The notes under the pieces: model-generated
The model's input: the letters and a program-made list of their open reading frames with translations, nothing else
What the model was told of the DNA's origin: nothing
Database searches by the model: none
Origin: Ramichloridium luteum
Taxonomy: Eukaryota; Ascomycota; Dothideomycetes; Mycosphaerellales; Dissoconiaceae
DNA length: 64,000 bases
Direction of reading: 5' to 3'
Assembly: GCA_002368545.1 (NCBI GenBank)
Contig: MTSC01000013.1
Location: 186,001 to 250,000 of the forward strand
Program-made: the position numbers and the translations under genes
In this document: piece by piece, positions 24,301 through 34,580 of the stretch
Position numbering within the stretch: the stretch's first letter is position 1
How the letters are laid out: each line of letters opens with the position of its first letter

Positions 24301-27300
24301 ACTGTCGCCGCAGGACTTGCAGAGAGCGGGTTTGATCCAGAATTGGTGATTAGCGACCCTGTGTTCCAGCGTCGCTCGTCACCGCCTGGGTCGGTACCAG
24401 AGGCTGATCCAGAGGAATTCTTGCCCTCCACTGTGACCAGGCGCAAGAAGCGAAAGAACAAGCAAAACGCGTCTGAACCTGAAGCACCAAAATCGTTGTC
24501 CTCGCCGAGTGGTCAAGAAGAAGTCGTTGCCGCTGAAAGCACACCAGCCGACGACTTCAACAGCACGCTTACAAAGTCCTTGGAAGGGACCAATTTTGAT
24601 GCTGCACTAGTTGAGAAACTGTTGTCCGAAGATGCGATGAATACTACAAGCGGTGTGACAGATGAACCTGAATTCTCATTTACTACGTCGAAACGAAAGA
24701 AGGGCAAAAAGGGCAAAAAGCCTCAGGCTCAAGTTGAGGAGGATCATGTGCCTGCCAAAGAGTCGCTTCCTGACTCCGACGAGTCAGAACTCAAATCTGA
24801 TATGCTCAACTTCAATGAAACGGAGCAGCCTCATACGACATCTGAAAGCCGTGGCATGAAGATGTCCCCAGCACCGCAGGAGAGAGCATTCTCAACGGAA
24901 CCGACAAATGAAACGGAAGATGTTCCTGGCAAAAGCCCCGATCTTCCAAGTAAACCCGCCGAGGCAGATGACGGCGGAAATGGTGAGATCAGCCCAGGAT
25001 ACAAGGCGTACAAGAAGGACAAGCGAATGCAGAAGAAGGCGAAAAAGGCTGCTGCCGCAGCATTGTCCGGGAATGTCGACGCGGACCCTGACACGACCAT
25101 CGACGAAGATGCTGCGCTGGTTTCTACTGCAGACCTTGGCACAACATCGGTTCGAATTGTGCCGACTGTGCCTGAGCCGACCAGTCTACAGTCATCAAAG
25201 CTGATTGAAGCAGAACGCGATGTCAACACCACTGGAGACGACCTTCCAAGAAGCCAGAGCGAGCAGAAACGAGTGGAAAGCGTTTTTCCTGGACTCGAAA
25301 GGGTCAAACGCCGTGTGCCGACAAAGAACGAAAATGCCAGTACAAACGCTAAGAACGACCCAGAGAACAACACTCAGACTCTCGCTGGGCTGATGCATAC
25401 TTCGGAGGTGTCGCAGTCACTTCCTGCCATCGTTCCTCACACTCCTGAGGCAATCGCAGTTTCTCACGAAGAAAAGGGTCTCCATAGCGATAGGAGCACA
25501 CTTGTACAGAATGAGATAATTCAAGATGTGATAAAAGGAGCTGCTGTCGCTGCAGGGGTCGCAGCTGCCACTTCTTTAGTGGGAAAGTCTGCACAACAGG
25601 AAGATGAAAAGCACTTAGCCTATGGTCATGATCATCATGGAGATCGGAGTGAAGCCTTGTCAAAGGAAGGGAGTTGGGGTTTTTCGGCTCTCAATCAATC
25701 TCAAGCTAATGTACAAAAGGCTGCAGCACCCAAGCCGGAGCATCACACCGATGCAAGAGATCGCGATCCTCAACAAGCTCGGGCGAGTTCAATCAAGTAT
25801 GAGCCGCAGACTCCTACAGTCGGCCATTCGGCAACTCGCGCATTCAGCCCAATGAGCCACTCTACGGAAGATCACCATACCATCAAACGAAGCAAAGCAC
25901 CGTCAGATGTTGGAGGCCCGGAGCAAGTGAAGGTCACGAAGCGTTCGAGTACACCCCAAGCGATCCGCGCGCAAGAACGTGCCGTTTCGGACTCGCGCGC
26001 TGCTCGGCTCCAAACCAACGAGCCATCGTCGAGTCGTGCAGTAAGCAACCCGCTGTCCACGGATACTTTGATCAATCGCCTTCCTTGGCCGGCCGTCGAC
26101 GAAGAGAGCGGCACAGTATTCTTGGATCGGCCTCTATCTAGCAAGCACGCAAGAGTCATTGGCTCTTCGCCAAGCGACCACCGGCCATCTAGCGTGATGA
26201 GCTCTCGATCGAACGGTAGCGGCGCGCATTTCAGAGCACCAGAGGATTTGCGATCATTCAGTCGCTCGAGCAATCGAAGCTCCACGCCAACCTTGCGACG
26301 TATAAATCTGTCAGGTGACCTGCGGGCCGCAAGCCGGGCGGGATCAGCCGTTGGCGCGCGATCCTCACCCATAACAATCCCGTTTGAGCCACCACCAACA
26401 CCTCCATTAAACGAGGATGACGAACCTATAGATGGTAGCGCTTTGCGCGCACCACCCAGCATGGACGACATTTACGTAAGTGATATCAAATATGATCCCT
26501 TGTAGAACAACGCGCTGATTATCTGCAAACAGTCAGGATATGGTGGCGCACAAGGGTCGTCGGTGTCCCCTACGCGGCCGCCGAGCGTGCGCAAGCGCCA
26601 AAGTATGCACATCAATGAATTAGAGGCAAGATTGGACTCCTTGGTTGCCGAAAACCGTGCACTTCAAGAGGCAAAGGGTTTCCAATATGACTCGCACAGC
26701 AGCGCATTGCAAGCAGAGCTCGAGGCGCGCGATGCGCAGATCCGCGAGAAAGACAACGAGATCAACCAGATCAAGACCTTGCTGCAGACCTTGCGCGAAG
26801 AAATCAATCGCCTCAACGAAATCAATGGCGGTCTAACCGAGGCTAACAGAAATCTGGTCGACGACTCCAACAGCCGGTATGCTGCGCTGCAAGCCGAACA
26901 CACCAATGCGCATCAACGATGGCAACTTGCAACGCGAGAACTAGAGTCGGTGCGGGGCGAGCACGGTAAAGCTGCTGAGGCTGAATTAGCCAATGTTGTG
27001 GCCGATAAGGATGCAGAGATCGCCCGGCTTCGAGAAAAATTGCAAATTGCCGCCGAGCAGATTCGTGCTCTACAGGTTCAGATCCAGTCGTCGAAACACA
27101 TCGACTTCTTGGTCACCAGAGATGAGGACTACTTCGACGGTGCTTGTCAAAAGCTTTGCCAACACGTGCAGCAATGGGTCCTTCGCTTTTCGAAGGTCTC
27201 CGACAACCGTATCTGCAGACTATCAACAGATCTGAACGACGACAAGATCGAGGCTCGCTTAGACAACGCCCTCCTCGACGGATCTGATGTGGACCACCTC

Positions 27301-28056
27301 CTCAGCGACCGCGTGCGGCGACGAGACGTGTTCATGTCCGTAATCATGACCATGGTCTGGGAACACATCTTCACGCGGTACCTGTTCGGCATGGACCGCG
27401 AGCAGCGCCAGAAGCTGAAAGCGCTGGAGAAGATTCTGACTGAAGTCGGACCTGCACGCGCGGTGGCTCAGTGGCGCGCAACAACACTGACGTTGCTGGC
27501 GAAGCGCCCAGCGTTCGCTGCACAATGTGAGCTCGACACCGAGGCGGTGGTCAACGAGATCTTTGAGCTCTTGTGCCTGCTCCTACCGCCGCCATCGAGC
27601 AACAAGCAACAGCTGTTGGCGTCACTCCACAAGGTCATCAGCATAGCTGTGGCGCTGTCGATCGAAATGCGCACGCAGCGTGCTGAATACATCATGCTCC
27701 CACCGCTGCAGCCGGAGTATGATACCAATGGCGATTTGGTTCGGAAGGTCCACTTCAACGCATCGCTTATGAATGAGCGATCAGGGCTGTACAGCTCGAA
27801 TGAGGAGCTCGCCGCCGAGCAAGCGGTGGTCAAGGTCGTCCTGTTCCCGTTGGTGGTCAAGAAGGGTGACGACTTCGGCGAGGGCGACGAGGAGATTGTC
27901 GTCTGCCCTGCCCAGGTATTGGTGCACTCGGATGGTGGAAGGGGAAAGAAGGTGGTAAGAGTGGTGAGCGGTGCGATGGACATCGACTCGCCGCTGCGGA
28001 ACAGGCAGAGCCGTCACAGTATGATCAGCGAGGCGCCTGGAAGTGTCATGTACTAG
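9322..28056 (+). CDS. lah: Giant leashin-like (LAH) Woronin-body tether / 'involucrin repeat protein', about 6225 residues
   Basis: Two exons, 9322-26475 and 26533-28056, are joined by a 57-bp intron (GTAAGT...AACAG, phase 0). The TAG at 26503-26505 is intronic, so the downstream 507 codons belong to this gene. Regions in order: a Ser/Arg/Glu-rich N-terminus; a conserved-looking segment at about residues 572-630 (DGLLNLISTPEDVAKMEMYT, then YIGVCKHCFDPRTSAW); SR-rich segments; a Glu/Arg/Ala helical stretch at about 1195-1390; a long middle with about 21 lysine-rich clusters in acidic linkers; a module near 4985-5025 (SGFDPELVISDPVFQRRSSPPG); a C-terminal coiled coil at about 5740-5905; and an ordered domain to the end (DEDYFDGACQKLCQHVQQWV). 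This matches leashin as I know it: a giant fungal protein with conserved ends and a variable repetitive middle, tethering Woronin bodies to the cortex or septal pore. The family call is from recognition, not a search. Confidence 0.75.
14797..15360 (+). repeat. Four tandem basic/acidic repeats inside the leashin-like gene
   Basis: Units starting near 14797, 14970, 15139 and 15303 (spacing about 164-173 bp, 55-58 codons) each carry a lysine core such as SKKEKKKREKAAKRASLAE. The next part is ATPPPEVE-like, then an acidic tail. The copies have diverged at nucleotide level but keep frame, so the duplication is old. They occupy about residues 1825-2013. Confidence 0.85.
22330..22482 (+). repeat. 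18-bp in-frame minisatellite (ED-P-V/A-T-T) in the leashin-like gene
   Basis: Eight consecutive 18-bp units encode six residues each (EAAVTT, EDPVTT, EDPATT and variants), plus a partial ninth. Units 3-6 differ by only one or two bases, so the array is young. It occupies about residues 4337-4387. Copy number probably varies between strains without breaking the frame. Confidence 0.9.
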
Positions 28057-28866
28057 GACATCTAAGACATGCGCTGTGTTTGGAATTTACGGCCTTGGAG
28101 GATATATATTGATTTGTGAGGCGTTGGTGGTGGTGGTGGGAGTTTGTGTTGTACATAATGGTAAAGAAAATCATTTATGTCCTTTCACACTTGTCTTCGA
28201 TAATTTCGTTGTGCCCGGGTTTGGGCGAAAGCTCGGTTTTACCTCGTATGTTGTCTACCATTGTCGAGGTCGGAATTTCATGTACCCGTTGATCTACATG
28301 TTACTCAACTTGACTAATAAATAATAGCAAAGCCCTTTGTTAGATTTACCGATAATCGTTCCGCCATGCCAACTCGTGAAGTACTCGTCAGTGCGACGGA
28401 CCATAGACTCATGTGTGCCACTGGCAGAGGCTAGATAAACAAACGGTATTTCATCATCAGATCGTGGAAACCTGGCATTGCTAAGATATGTGCGTGACTT
28501 GGGGTAGAAGTGGAGGTCAGCGTAACCCTTAGGGTTACAACAGCAACAATACCTCTGAAGTGCCGTTGCGCCCATTGCGTCACTGGGGCCGGCATGCGGT
28601 GGTTCAACAGCTATGGATACTGAGCGTGATATTGATCGAAGGCTGGGCAACCCTCACAGCCGCATTGGCACCATTAGGTCATACGTGCGGCATCTCTTGG
28701 AGCGCGGCCTGTAAAATGGATAAGTTGTAGTTTTCCGACTGTTAATCTGGGCTCTAAACTTGTTGCTGATACCGTCCCAATCGCGCTCGCGCTCAAAGCA
28801 TACCCCGTACTGAATTCCATTATCTTCAAAGGCATAGACCATCGACGACCCGATCGATCAGACAGC
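28057..28866. other. Intergenic region after the giant gene, with a telobox palindrome
   Basis: This 810-bp stretch has no convincing gene. Minus-strand open frames of 118 and 62 codons (28294-28650 and 28654-28842) show no recognisable domain. A perfect 17-bp palindrome, GTAACCCTTAGGGTTAC, lies at 28522-28538 and contains two inverted telomere-like AGGGTT units. Confidence 0.4.
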
Positions 28867-29121
28867 ATGTGTTGGGTCAGCACGGGTCCCAAGCGCTACA
28901 TTGTCGGCGACAACGACGCGCCTCTCCCGCCTCGCCATGTTTCCAACTACCACGGTGGCCCTCGTCCCACGCAGACCGTAACCTACGTGCGCAGTAACCG
29001 GGACTCGACTTCACCGTCAAAGGAGCGGTTCAGCTACCGGAGCAGCCGCTCAAGCTTGCCGCGTGCGAGCCGCGAAATCGTGGATTACCGCAGGACAAGC
29101 AAGACCATCATTCGCAACTGA
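28867..29121 (+). CDS. Small Ser/Arg/Tyr-rich protein, function unknown
   Basis: This open frame of 84 residues runs from ATG to TGA. It starts MCWVSTGPKRYIVGDNDAPL and continues with a His/Gly/Pro turn-rich part (HVSNYHGGPRPTQTV). It ends in a Ser/Arg-rich tail with repeated arginine-serine steps (SYRSSRSSLPRASREIVDYR). Composition is protein-like and basic, and small proteins of this style are common in filamentous ascomycetes, but I cannot name a family. It lies between the leashin-like gene and pil1 on the same strand. It could be a chance frame; codon and transcript evidence would decide. Confidence 0.45.
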   Translation: MCWVSTGPKRYIVGDNDAPLPPRHVSNYHGGPRPTQTVTYVRSNRDSTSPSKERFSYRSSRSSLPRASREIVDYRRTSKTIIRN

Positions 29122-29898
29122 CGTATGGCCGAACGAAGAACCAAGAAAGCCAGACTACTGCGTCTACTTTTGGACAGCGACGAGTCATTGCATTCTCGAA
29201 AGCCCAAATTTCGGCTAGCATACCCGGCGGGAGGCTGAAATGCCGACACCGGCAGTATGCGAGCACTTGGGACGGTCCGGGCGGGAGTTCGGTGTCTCTA
29301 GGTTGATTGTTGAATGATCAGTCCCTTCGAGCCTCCCGAACGTTTGTGGCGTCAGAGGATGGCAGATACAAAGGACGATGATGTATCGGATGGATAGTAT
29401 GAGGCTGTGCTGCCCGATGCCTCATGGTCGATCGCGGGAGTCCTCAGGGTTTCGGCAGCAGAAGAACGTGTACAATAGGTATGTGTGCATACGCAAGACA
29501 GAACCATGATGTCGCCACAGAGGTTCGTCACTAGCTTTGACGTATGCGCGGTCGAGTAGACTTTGCACCAAGGTGTGAAGATTCCTTGCTTTATGGGAGC
29601 CGCACATGGGCGATGTTTGCATGAACGCAGGCCACCATCAAGAATTGTGGAGGGGTGAACGCGATCCGCGCGTGCGCGACGACGTCATCCTGCCCATCCG
29701 CGGCCGACCTAGCTTCGAGCCAGGCCGATCGACCACCACTCGACGACCTCATCCTTGCCACGGAGTCGTGCACGGCGAACTCGATCTCATCATAAGGAAA
29801 GGCTAGCGAGATCGTGCAGGATTAAATAGCATAGCATATCATCCTGGAGCACTTCCGAGAATCAACCAAAATTTCCATCACACAACAGAACACGAACC
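29122..29898. promoter_or_regulatory. pil1 promoter region
   Basis: This 777-bp region has no supported gene. An AT-rich, TATA-like stretch (ATTAAATAGCATAGCATA) lies at 29821-29838, about 60-80 bp before the pil1 ATG, at the usual position for a strong fungal promoter. Confidence 0.5.
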
Positions 29899-31001
29899 AT
29901 GTCTTCGTAAGTACCCTTTCCCAGGTGCGATTGCATGACGACCAAGTAAGGTCTCACAAATATCAATTACAGTCTTCTCGGCCGATCACACTCTGTCCGC
30001 TCCAAGAACGGTGACGCGGACAACAGCCACAAGTCCGCGCCCAAGCACCGCTTCACTCTCTCCTCCCTTCGCGGCATTCAACAACCCGAGCTCTCGAAGA
30101 AGCTGTACAAGCTCATCAAGTCGGAGAACCATGTCGTCGGCGCTTACGAAGCCGCTGGCCGTGAGAGCCAGGGTGTCGCCAGCCAACTGAGCGAGTGGGG
30201 CGAGTCGACTGAGGATGAGAGCTTGAGCGATATCAGCGACAAGTTCGCAGTTCTCCTGTCGGAGATCGCGGAGCAAGAGGATGCGTTTGCGCAAAACCTG
30301 GAGGAGAGCCGCATCGTGCTGAAGCAGATCCGTAACACCGAGTCGAGCGTGCAGCCGACCCGCAACCACAAGGCGAAGGTAAGAGGCGAGAGGACTCTTC
30401 CTTTGAAAGAAGCTTTGCTGACATGTGATAACACCAGATCATCGATGAGATCCAGAAGCTCAAGCACAAGGAGCCCGAGTCGACCAAGCTACCCGGCTTG
30501 GAGCAGGAGCTCGTCCGCGCTGAGGCGCAGAGCCTAGTCGCCGAGGCCCAGCTCACCAACGTCACGCGCCAGAAGTTCAAGGAGGCCTACGACCTTCACA
30601 CCGCCGCCGTGATCGAGCGCGCCGAGAAGCAGATCCTGCTGGCGAAGCACGCCCGTGAGCTACTCGGCCTGCTCGACGACACCCCGATCGTGCCGGGCGA
30701 GGACCGTATCCCCTACACTCAGGAGGTCGCTGCCCGCGGTATCCTGAACGATGCCGAGACCTCCCTGCGCGGCTGGGCCCCAACCCACAAGCAGGTGCCG
30801 TCGTCGACCAACAAGCTGGGGGCCAACGCTATGGGCGAGGTCGTCCCGCCGCCGGCCCACGACCAGGCCCGCATCGATGCCGTAGCGCAGGCCAACGTCA
30901 AGAACGCCCTGAACCCGGCTGCCGCCAGTGTTGAGACTGCCAAGACGGAGCCGCCGTACCCGACCAGCGAGGTCACTGAGAACGCTGCCCTCGCTTCCTA
31001 A
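29899..31001 (+). CDS. pil1: Eisosome core BAR-domain protein (Pil1/Lsp1 family)
   Basis: This protein forms the membrane-bending scaffold of eisosomes, the furrow-like plasma membrane domains of fungi. Three exons, 29899-29906, 29973-30378 and 30438-31001, give 325 residues; introns are 66 bp (GTAAGT...TACAG) and 59 bp (GTAAGA...CCAG). The first exon codes only for two residues and part of a third, so the start is found by splicing to reach the family-typical MSSLLGRSHSVRSKNG. The PIL/BAR helices run from about residue 25 to 260 (TLSSLRGIQQPELSKKLYKL, then DEIQKLKHKEPESTKLPGLE). The C-terminal tail is Ala/Pro-rich and variable. Phosphorylation of the N-terminal Ser/Thr cluster by Pkh-type kinases is known in yeast. 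It converges on the hydrolase at 31118 with only 116 bp between the stops. Confidence 0.96.
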
Positions 31002-31117
31002 GCAGGTTGACGTGGATGCGTGAACAGGTCACGTTGTTGTCATGAGAGCAATGCCGTTATGATAGTTATGCACATAATGTATTATCTTTGCGACGTCTAT
31101 ATCTTCCTCACGTAGAT

Positions 31118-32345
31118 CTATGTGCTTTTTGTATTCATCAATTTCTTGCCTGTAAGCCCAACGCGCTGCTTGATCTGCCCCAGATAACCCGCAACTTCCG
31201 TAGCAACGATCTGCATGTGTTCCGGGTTTAACGAGAAGCAGTGCTCGATGTTGCTGTTGCTGGCAATTTGCATGTGCGGCCAATCCCGCGTTTCTTCGTC
31301 GCCCTCACGACTGCCGCGCTGCTTGATCAAGGCATCGCGGATCTTGTTGTCGACCCAATAGTCGTCGGCACCCCAATAGAAGTATAGCTTAAGCTTGTGG
31401 GCGTCACTCTGAGGCAGCGTTGCGGTCGCAGCGCCAGTGTGGGTCGCGGTGACACCCCAGAGCTCGGGCAGCCACTTGTCTTCTCTGATGAGTTTCATCT
31501 CGTCGCTGGCCATGTATCTGGTCGAGCAATATGTTGTCAATGTGTATGAACATCCGCGGGCAAGCATTGGGAGAAGACCACTTACAGCAATTGTCGGACG
31601 CCATGGCGACTCTTGATCATGGCCTCCGTGACCTCGACACAAAGCTGACCGGGGTTGAAAGCCTCTGCCCAGTCCAGGTAAGGAATGCGAGGGATGAGGA
31701 GGAAGAGTCGCGCGACGAGTTGCAGGATTATGGAGATGTACGGCAAGCCCAGAAGCCACTGGAAGACCCTCATTAGTAAGCTCCTCAAAAAGCGCTGGTG
31801 GGAAGGCAATTCGTGGTACGCACACTCAGCTGTTGTCCCTTGGAACTCTTTGCGATCTCAGTCACCGTTGGAAAGAGGCAGATGCCTGCCACGGGCCGAT
31901 ACGAGCTCGCTTGTCGCCGCTGCCGTTGTTCTTGCTGCCATTGCGCGATGACCTCCATCAGGATGTAGGAGCCAACGGAGTGTCCGATCAGAACCACAGG
32001 CATCGGCTCCTGCTGGGAAGTCGTGCCGCCGCCGCCGAGCTCCGCGACTTTCGCCTCGACCCGCTGCCGCACGCGCGAAATTTGCTCCCGCAGACTCAAA
32101 GGCAGTCGGATCGCCGGGTCGGGAGACTTATTGATCTCGAAGCCGTCGAGGCTGGAGCCGTAGAAGATGATATCGCGATCCTGACCATCCTGAGCGGCTA
32201 GCTTGGCTTGAATCGCCTTGATGAAGTCGGCGTAGTACGCGATCAGTCCGGGGTTGCCCGTGACGAAGAATACCAGCAGTCGTTGCCGGGCTTCGACCGT
32301 CGTGCCGGATAAAGGGTGGAGAGTGATCTCGTCTATTACCGTCAT
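31118..32345 (-). CDS. Lipid-droplet-associated hydrolase family protein (LDAH, DUF2305)
   Basis: This alpha/beta-hydrolase is of the lipid-droplet-associated type; the family's substrate is debated (sterol ester or triacylglycerol turnover). Exons 32345-31824, 31758-31586 and 31517-31118 give 364 residues; introns are 65 bp (GTGCGT...CCAG, branch ACTAAT) and 68 bp (GTAAGT...CCAG). Visible landmarks are the oxyanion-type FFVTGNPGLIAYYADF (about residues 25-40) and the nucleophile elbow VVLIGHSVGSYILM (Ser near residue 124). A hydrophobic hairpin follows (YISIILQLVARLFLLIPRI), which may bind the droplet surface. YWGADDYWV and NIEHCFSL carry the likely catalytic Asp and His. The ATG at 32345 was preferred over one 30 codons upstream because the extra residues look unrelated. 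The first intron's nearer AG would leave only 29 bp and was rejected. Confidence 0.88.
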
Positions 32346-32735
32346 GGCTGGTCGATTGTTCGTGGCACTTGATTTATGTCGATGTTTCTTGTTCAAGGGA
32401 TGGTTCAAGCTAAAGGTGAAGTAGGCTTGCGTCAAGCCAGCGGCATGACTTGTTGAGTTTCAACGATTGATCATTTCACGAGCCATTGAAAAGGAAAATG
32501 AGTATAAACTAATCTTTCTGATATTAATCACTATTTTCTTTCTGGAATTATTCACACGAAGCACGCACATCATTGTCGCAATGGTACACCGACTTTCGGC
32601 ATCGCTCGGCAAAAGGTCGGCATCACGAGAGTACAGTACTGGGTCATGATCGATGAACGCGCGCTCTTGAGATGACTTGATCATTGCTTATTTAAATCAT
32701 TTTGAATATTCATCTATCATACACTAATGAGTGAA
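32346..32735. other. Intergenic region between hydrolase start and a surface-protein 3' end
   Basis: This 390-bp region is AT-richer than its surroundings (runs of A/T at 32500-32560 and 32690-32730). It probably holds the hydrolase promoter and the terminator of the minus-strand gene ending at 32736. No gene is seen. Confidence 0.4.
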
Positions 32736-33848
32736 TTATGGCAACTCATACATGGTCTTCACGTATCCGCCCGCCCGTCTCGCACGTTTTTCGGCAGCCT
32801 CTTTGGCCGCAATCTTGTCTTCGCTGTAATGCATGATACTCTCTTTGTCCGAAACACTCCTGGCTCCGATCTCCGTAACTCCGTCCGCATGATGCATTTC
32901 GTATAGGTGTCTGCTGTCGATTTCAAGAGGTTGCCAGTCTCCGTATACTTCGTGGCAGCCGTACGCATCGGCTGCTCTAGCGCTTCTCAGGTTGGTGGTG
33001 CTGTTCGCGTCGATCGAGCTTGCCATGTCCTCCCTTTCACCAGCTGATCTGCGATGCCGAGACTTCTGCAACCATATTGCGCCGATTGCAGCTGCCAGAA
33101 TAGCGACGCCGCCCACCAATCCTCCGGTCAGCGCGGCAATGTCTCGGAACGATGGCTGCGACGCGTCTGCCACTGTGACGGTAGCTGGTGGTCCGGAGCC
33201 TGTCGATGACATCGAGACCGACGTGTTCGTAACCACCGATGGGAGGCTGCTATTGGTGGAAGACGCCGTTGAGGAGGTACTCGAGCTTGCACTCGTCGAG
33301 TGACTCGTTGCGGCCGTAATGGCAGACGCTGAAGCGTTCGACACCGCTGGCAGCCCACCTGCCGTGAGCAACTGGCTTGGATTCTCGCATGCTTTGCCAT
33401 CTGCCGTGCATGAGTATCCCATCGGACAGCAGCCGGTGCCACAGCTGGCGAGGGCCGTTGGCGGGATCGCGTGGAGTTGACTGCTTGGGGACAGCGAGGC
33501 ATTCTGTTGATTGATGTCGCAGGAGATCGGCGCGATGTACGTGCAGTCTTGTCCGGCCGGACAGCAGATCGCCGCGATGATGTTCGATGTCGTGTTCAGC
33601 CTCGTGCAGCTAGCGGTGCCTGCGCAGCAGAATATCGGTGGAAATGTTTCACCACAGCTTGTGAGCGACGTGTCCCCGCCGCATAACTGTCCCCATCTGA
33701 TGGCATTGTCAGTATCGTCGATCCTGTGCGTATCACTCTCGTTTGGCACGTACGGTCCAGGAGGGCCACCCGGCCATGTCGCAGTCACCGAAAGTTCAAG
33801 TCCCAGACTGAAGAAAAGAATGACATGGAAGGCTATACCAAGGATCAT
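32736..33848 (-). CDS. Secreted/single-pass membrane Cys- and Ser/Thr-rich surface protein
   Basis: The predicted 370-residue protein starts with a signal peptide (MILGIAFHVILFFSLGLELS). Next is a cysteine-rich ectodomain with paired-Cys motifs (IFCCAGTASC, ICCPAGQDC, GTGCCPMGYSC), then a long Ser/Thr/Ala-rich stalk suited to O-glycosylation. One transmembrane helix follows (ALTGGLVGGVAILAAAIGAIWL, about residues 250-271) with a basic stop-transfer (QKSRHRR). The cytoplasmic tail of about 95 residues ends GYVKTMYELP. This is the layout of fungal wall-stress sensors, but the Cys-rich part is not a standard WSC domain, so a sensor role is only inference. An in-frame ATG 10 codons upstream (33878) is possible but would place charged residues before the signal peptide. 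The next gene to the right is another Ser/Thr-rich secreted protein on the same strand. Confidence 0.75.
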   Translation of the reverse strand: MILGIAFHVILFFSLGLELSVTATWPGGPPGPYVPNESDTHRIDDTDNAIRWGQLCGGDTSLTSCGETFPPIFCCAGTASCTRLNTTSNIIAAICCPAGQDCTYIAPISCDINQQNASLSPSSQLHAIPPTALASCGTGCCPMGYSCTADGKACENPSQLLTAGGLPAVSNASASAITAATSHSTSASSSTSSTASSTNSSLPSVVTNTSVSMSSTGSGPPATVTVADASQPSFRDIAALTGGLVGGVAILAAAIGAIWLQKSRHRRSAGEREDMASSIDANSTTNLRSARAADAYGCHEVYGDWQPLEIDSRHLYEMHHADGVTEIGARSVSDKESIMHYSEDKIAAKEAAEKRARRAGGYVKTMYELP

Positions 33849-34580
33849 TATACAAAGATGAGCCCGCTCATACAACAAACGAATGGAATGAATGATCAGA
33901 CATTAGGTAGTGTCTATCGAAGGAATGAAAAGACAGCGGCGTGCAATTCATGATTTCCTAGACAGAATGTCTGACTATTGTACGGGCCGCAAGACTGTGC
34001 CGCATGCTGCAAGACCGATGCTTGAGGTCGATGCTCGTATTTCTCCTTGCATCGGCATAGAGTCTGCCCGTACGAAATCACCACACGCGATGTTCTTGCG
34101 ATTGGGCTTTGTCCAATCATCCCAGATGGGGCCGAATGCAGGGCGCGAGGGCTGTGGTGACTGTCTAAGCGCCCAGGGTGCACGACCACGCTGAGGCGTG
34201 CTTGCTGGGTCTCTAGCGTGTTTGATCTGGCACAGCACTTCGAAGCTTCGCGAGCCGCGGGCAGACACAGTCAAATAAAATTCCCTGGTACACCTTAGAT
34301 GAAACTGACACTGCATATATGCATATAGGAAGTGGTTCAACGCGTCGCGCACCAGGAGGCCCCATAAATCCGGATTCGGCGTGCGTGAGCGCGCACACAG
34401 ATGCATCTTTATCCTTGCACCACATGTGACGGTATACAGGCTGCATCATGCACAACTGACGCTGGTTATTTGGGGCCAAAGTAGCCTCAACTTCCGCCCT
34501 GGGGATTCGTTCCAAGTACCAGCAACGCAAAAGGACATTTCCGAATTTGATGGGTTTCAAGGTGCTTTCAACGAAATTTC
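33849..34580. promoter_or_regulatory. Intergenic region between two surface-protein genes
   Basis: About 730 bp contain the promoter of the gene starting at 33848 and the terminator of the gene ending at 34581. Short open frames here have no recognisable domain. Confidence 0.4.

Noticed and set aside
26563..28056. Separate gene for the C-terminal 497-codon coiled-coil protein
   Set aside because: No ATG fits at its start and a clean phase-0 intron (26476-26532) joins it to the giant frame; the domain is the expected leashin C-terminus.
31759..31823. Shorter (29-bp) intron in the hydrolase gene
   Set aside because: Too short for splicing; the acceptor 36 bp further on follows an ACTAAT branch site and keeps the frame.
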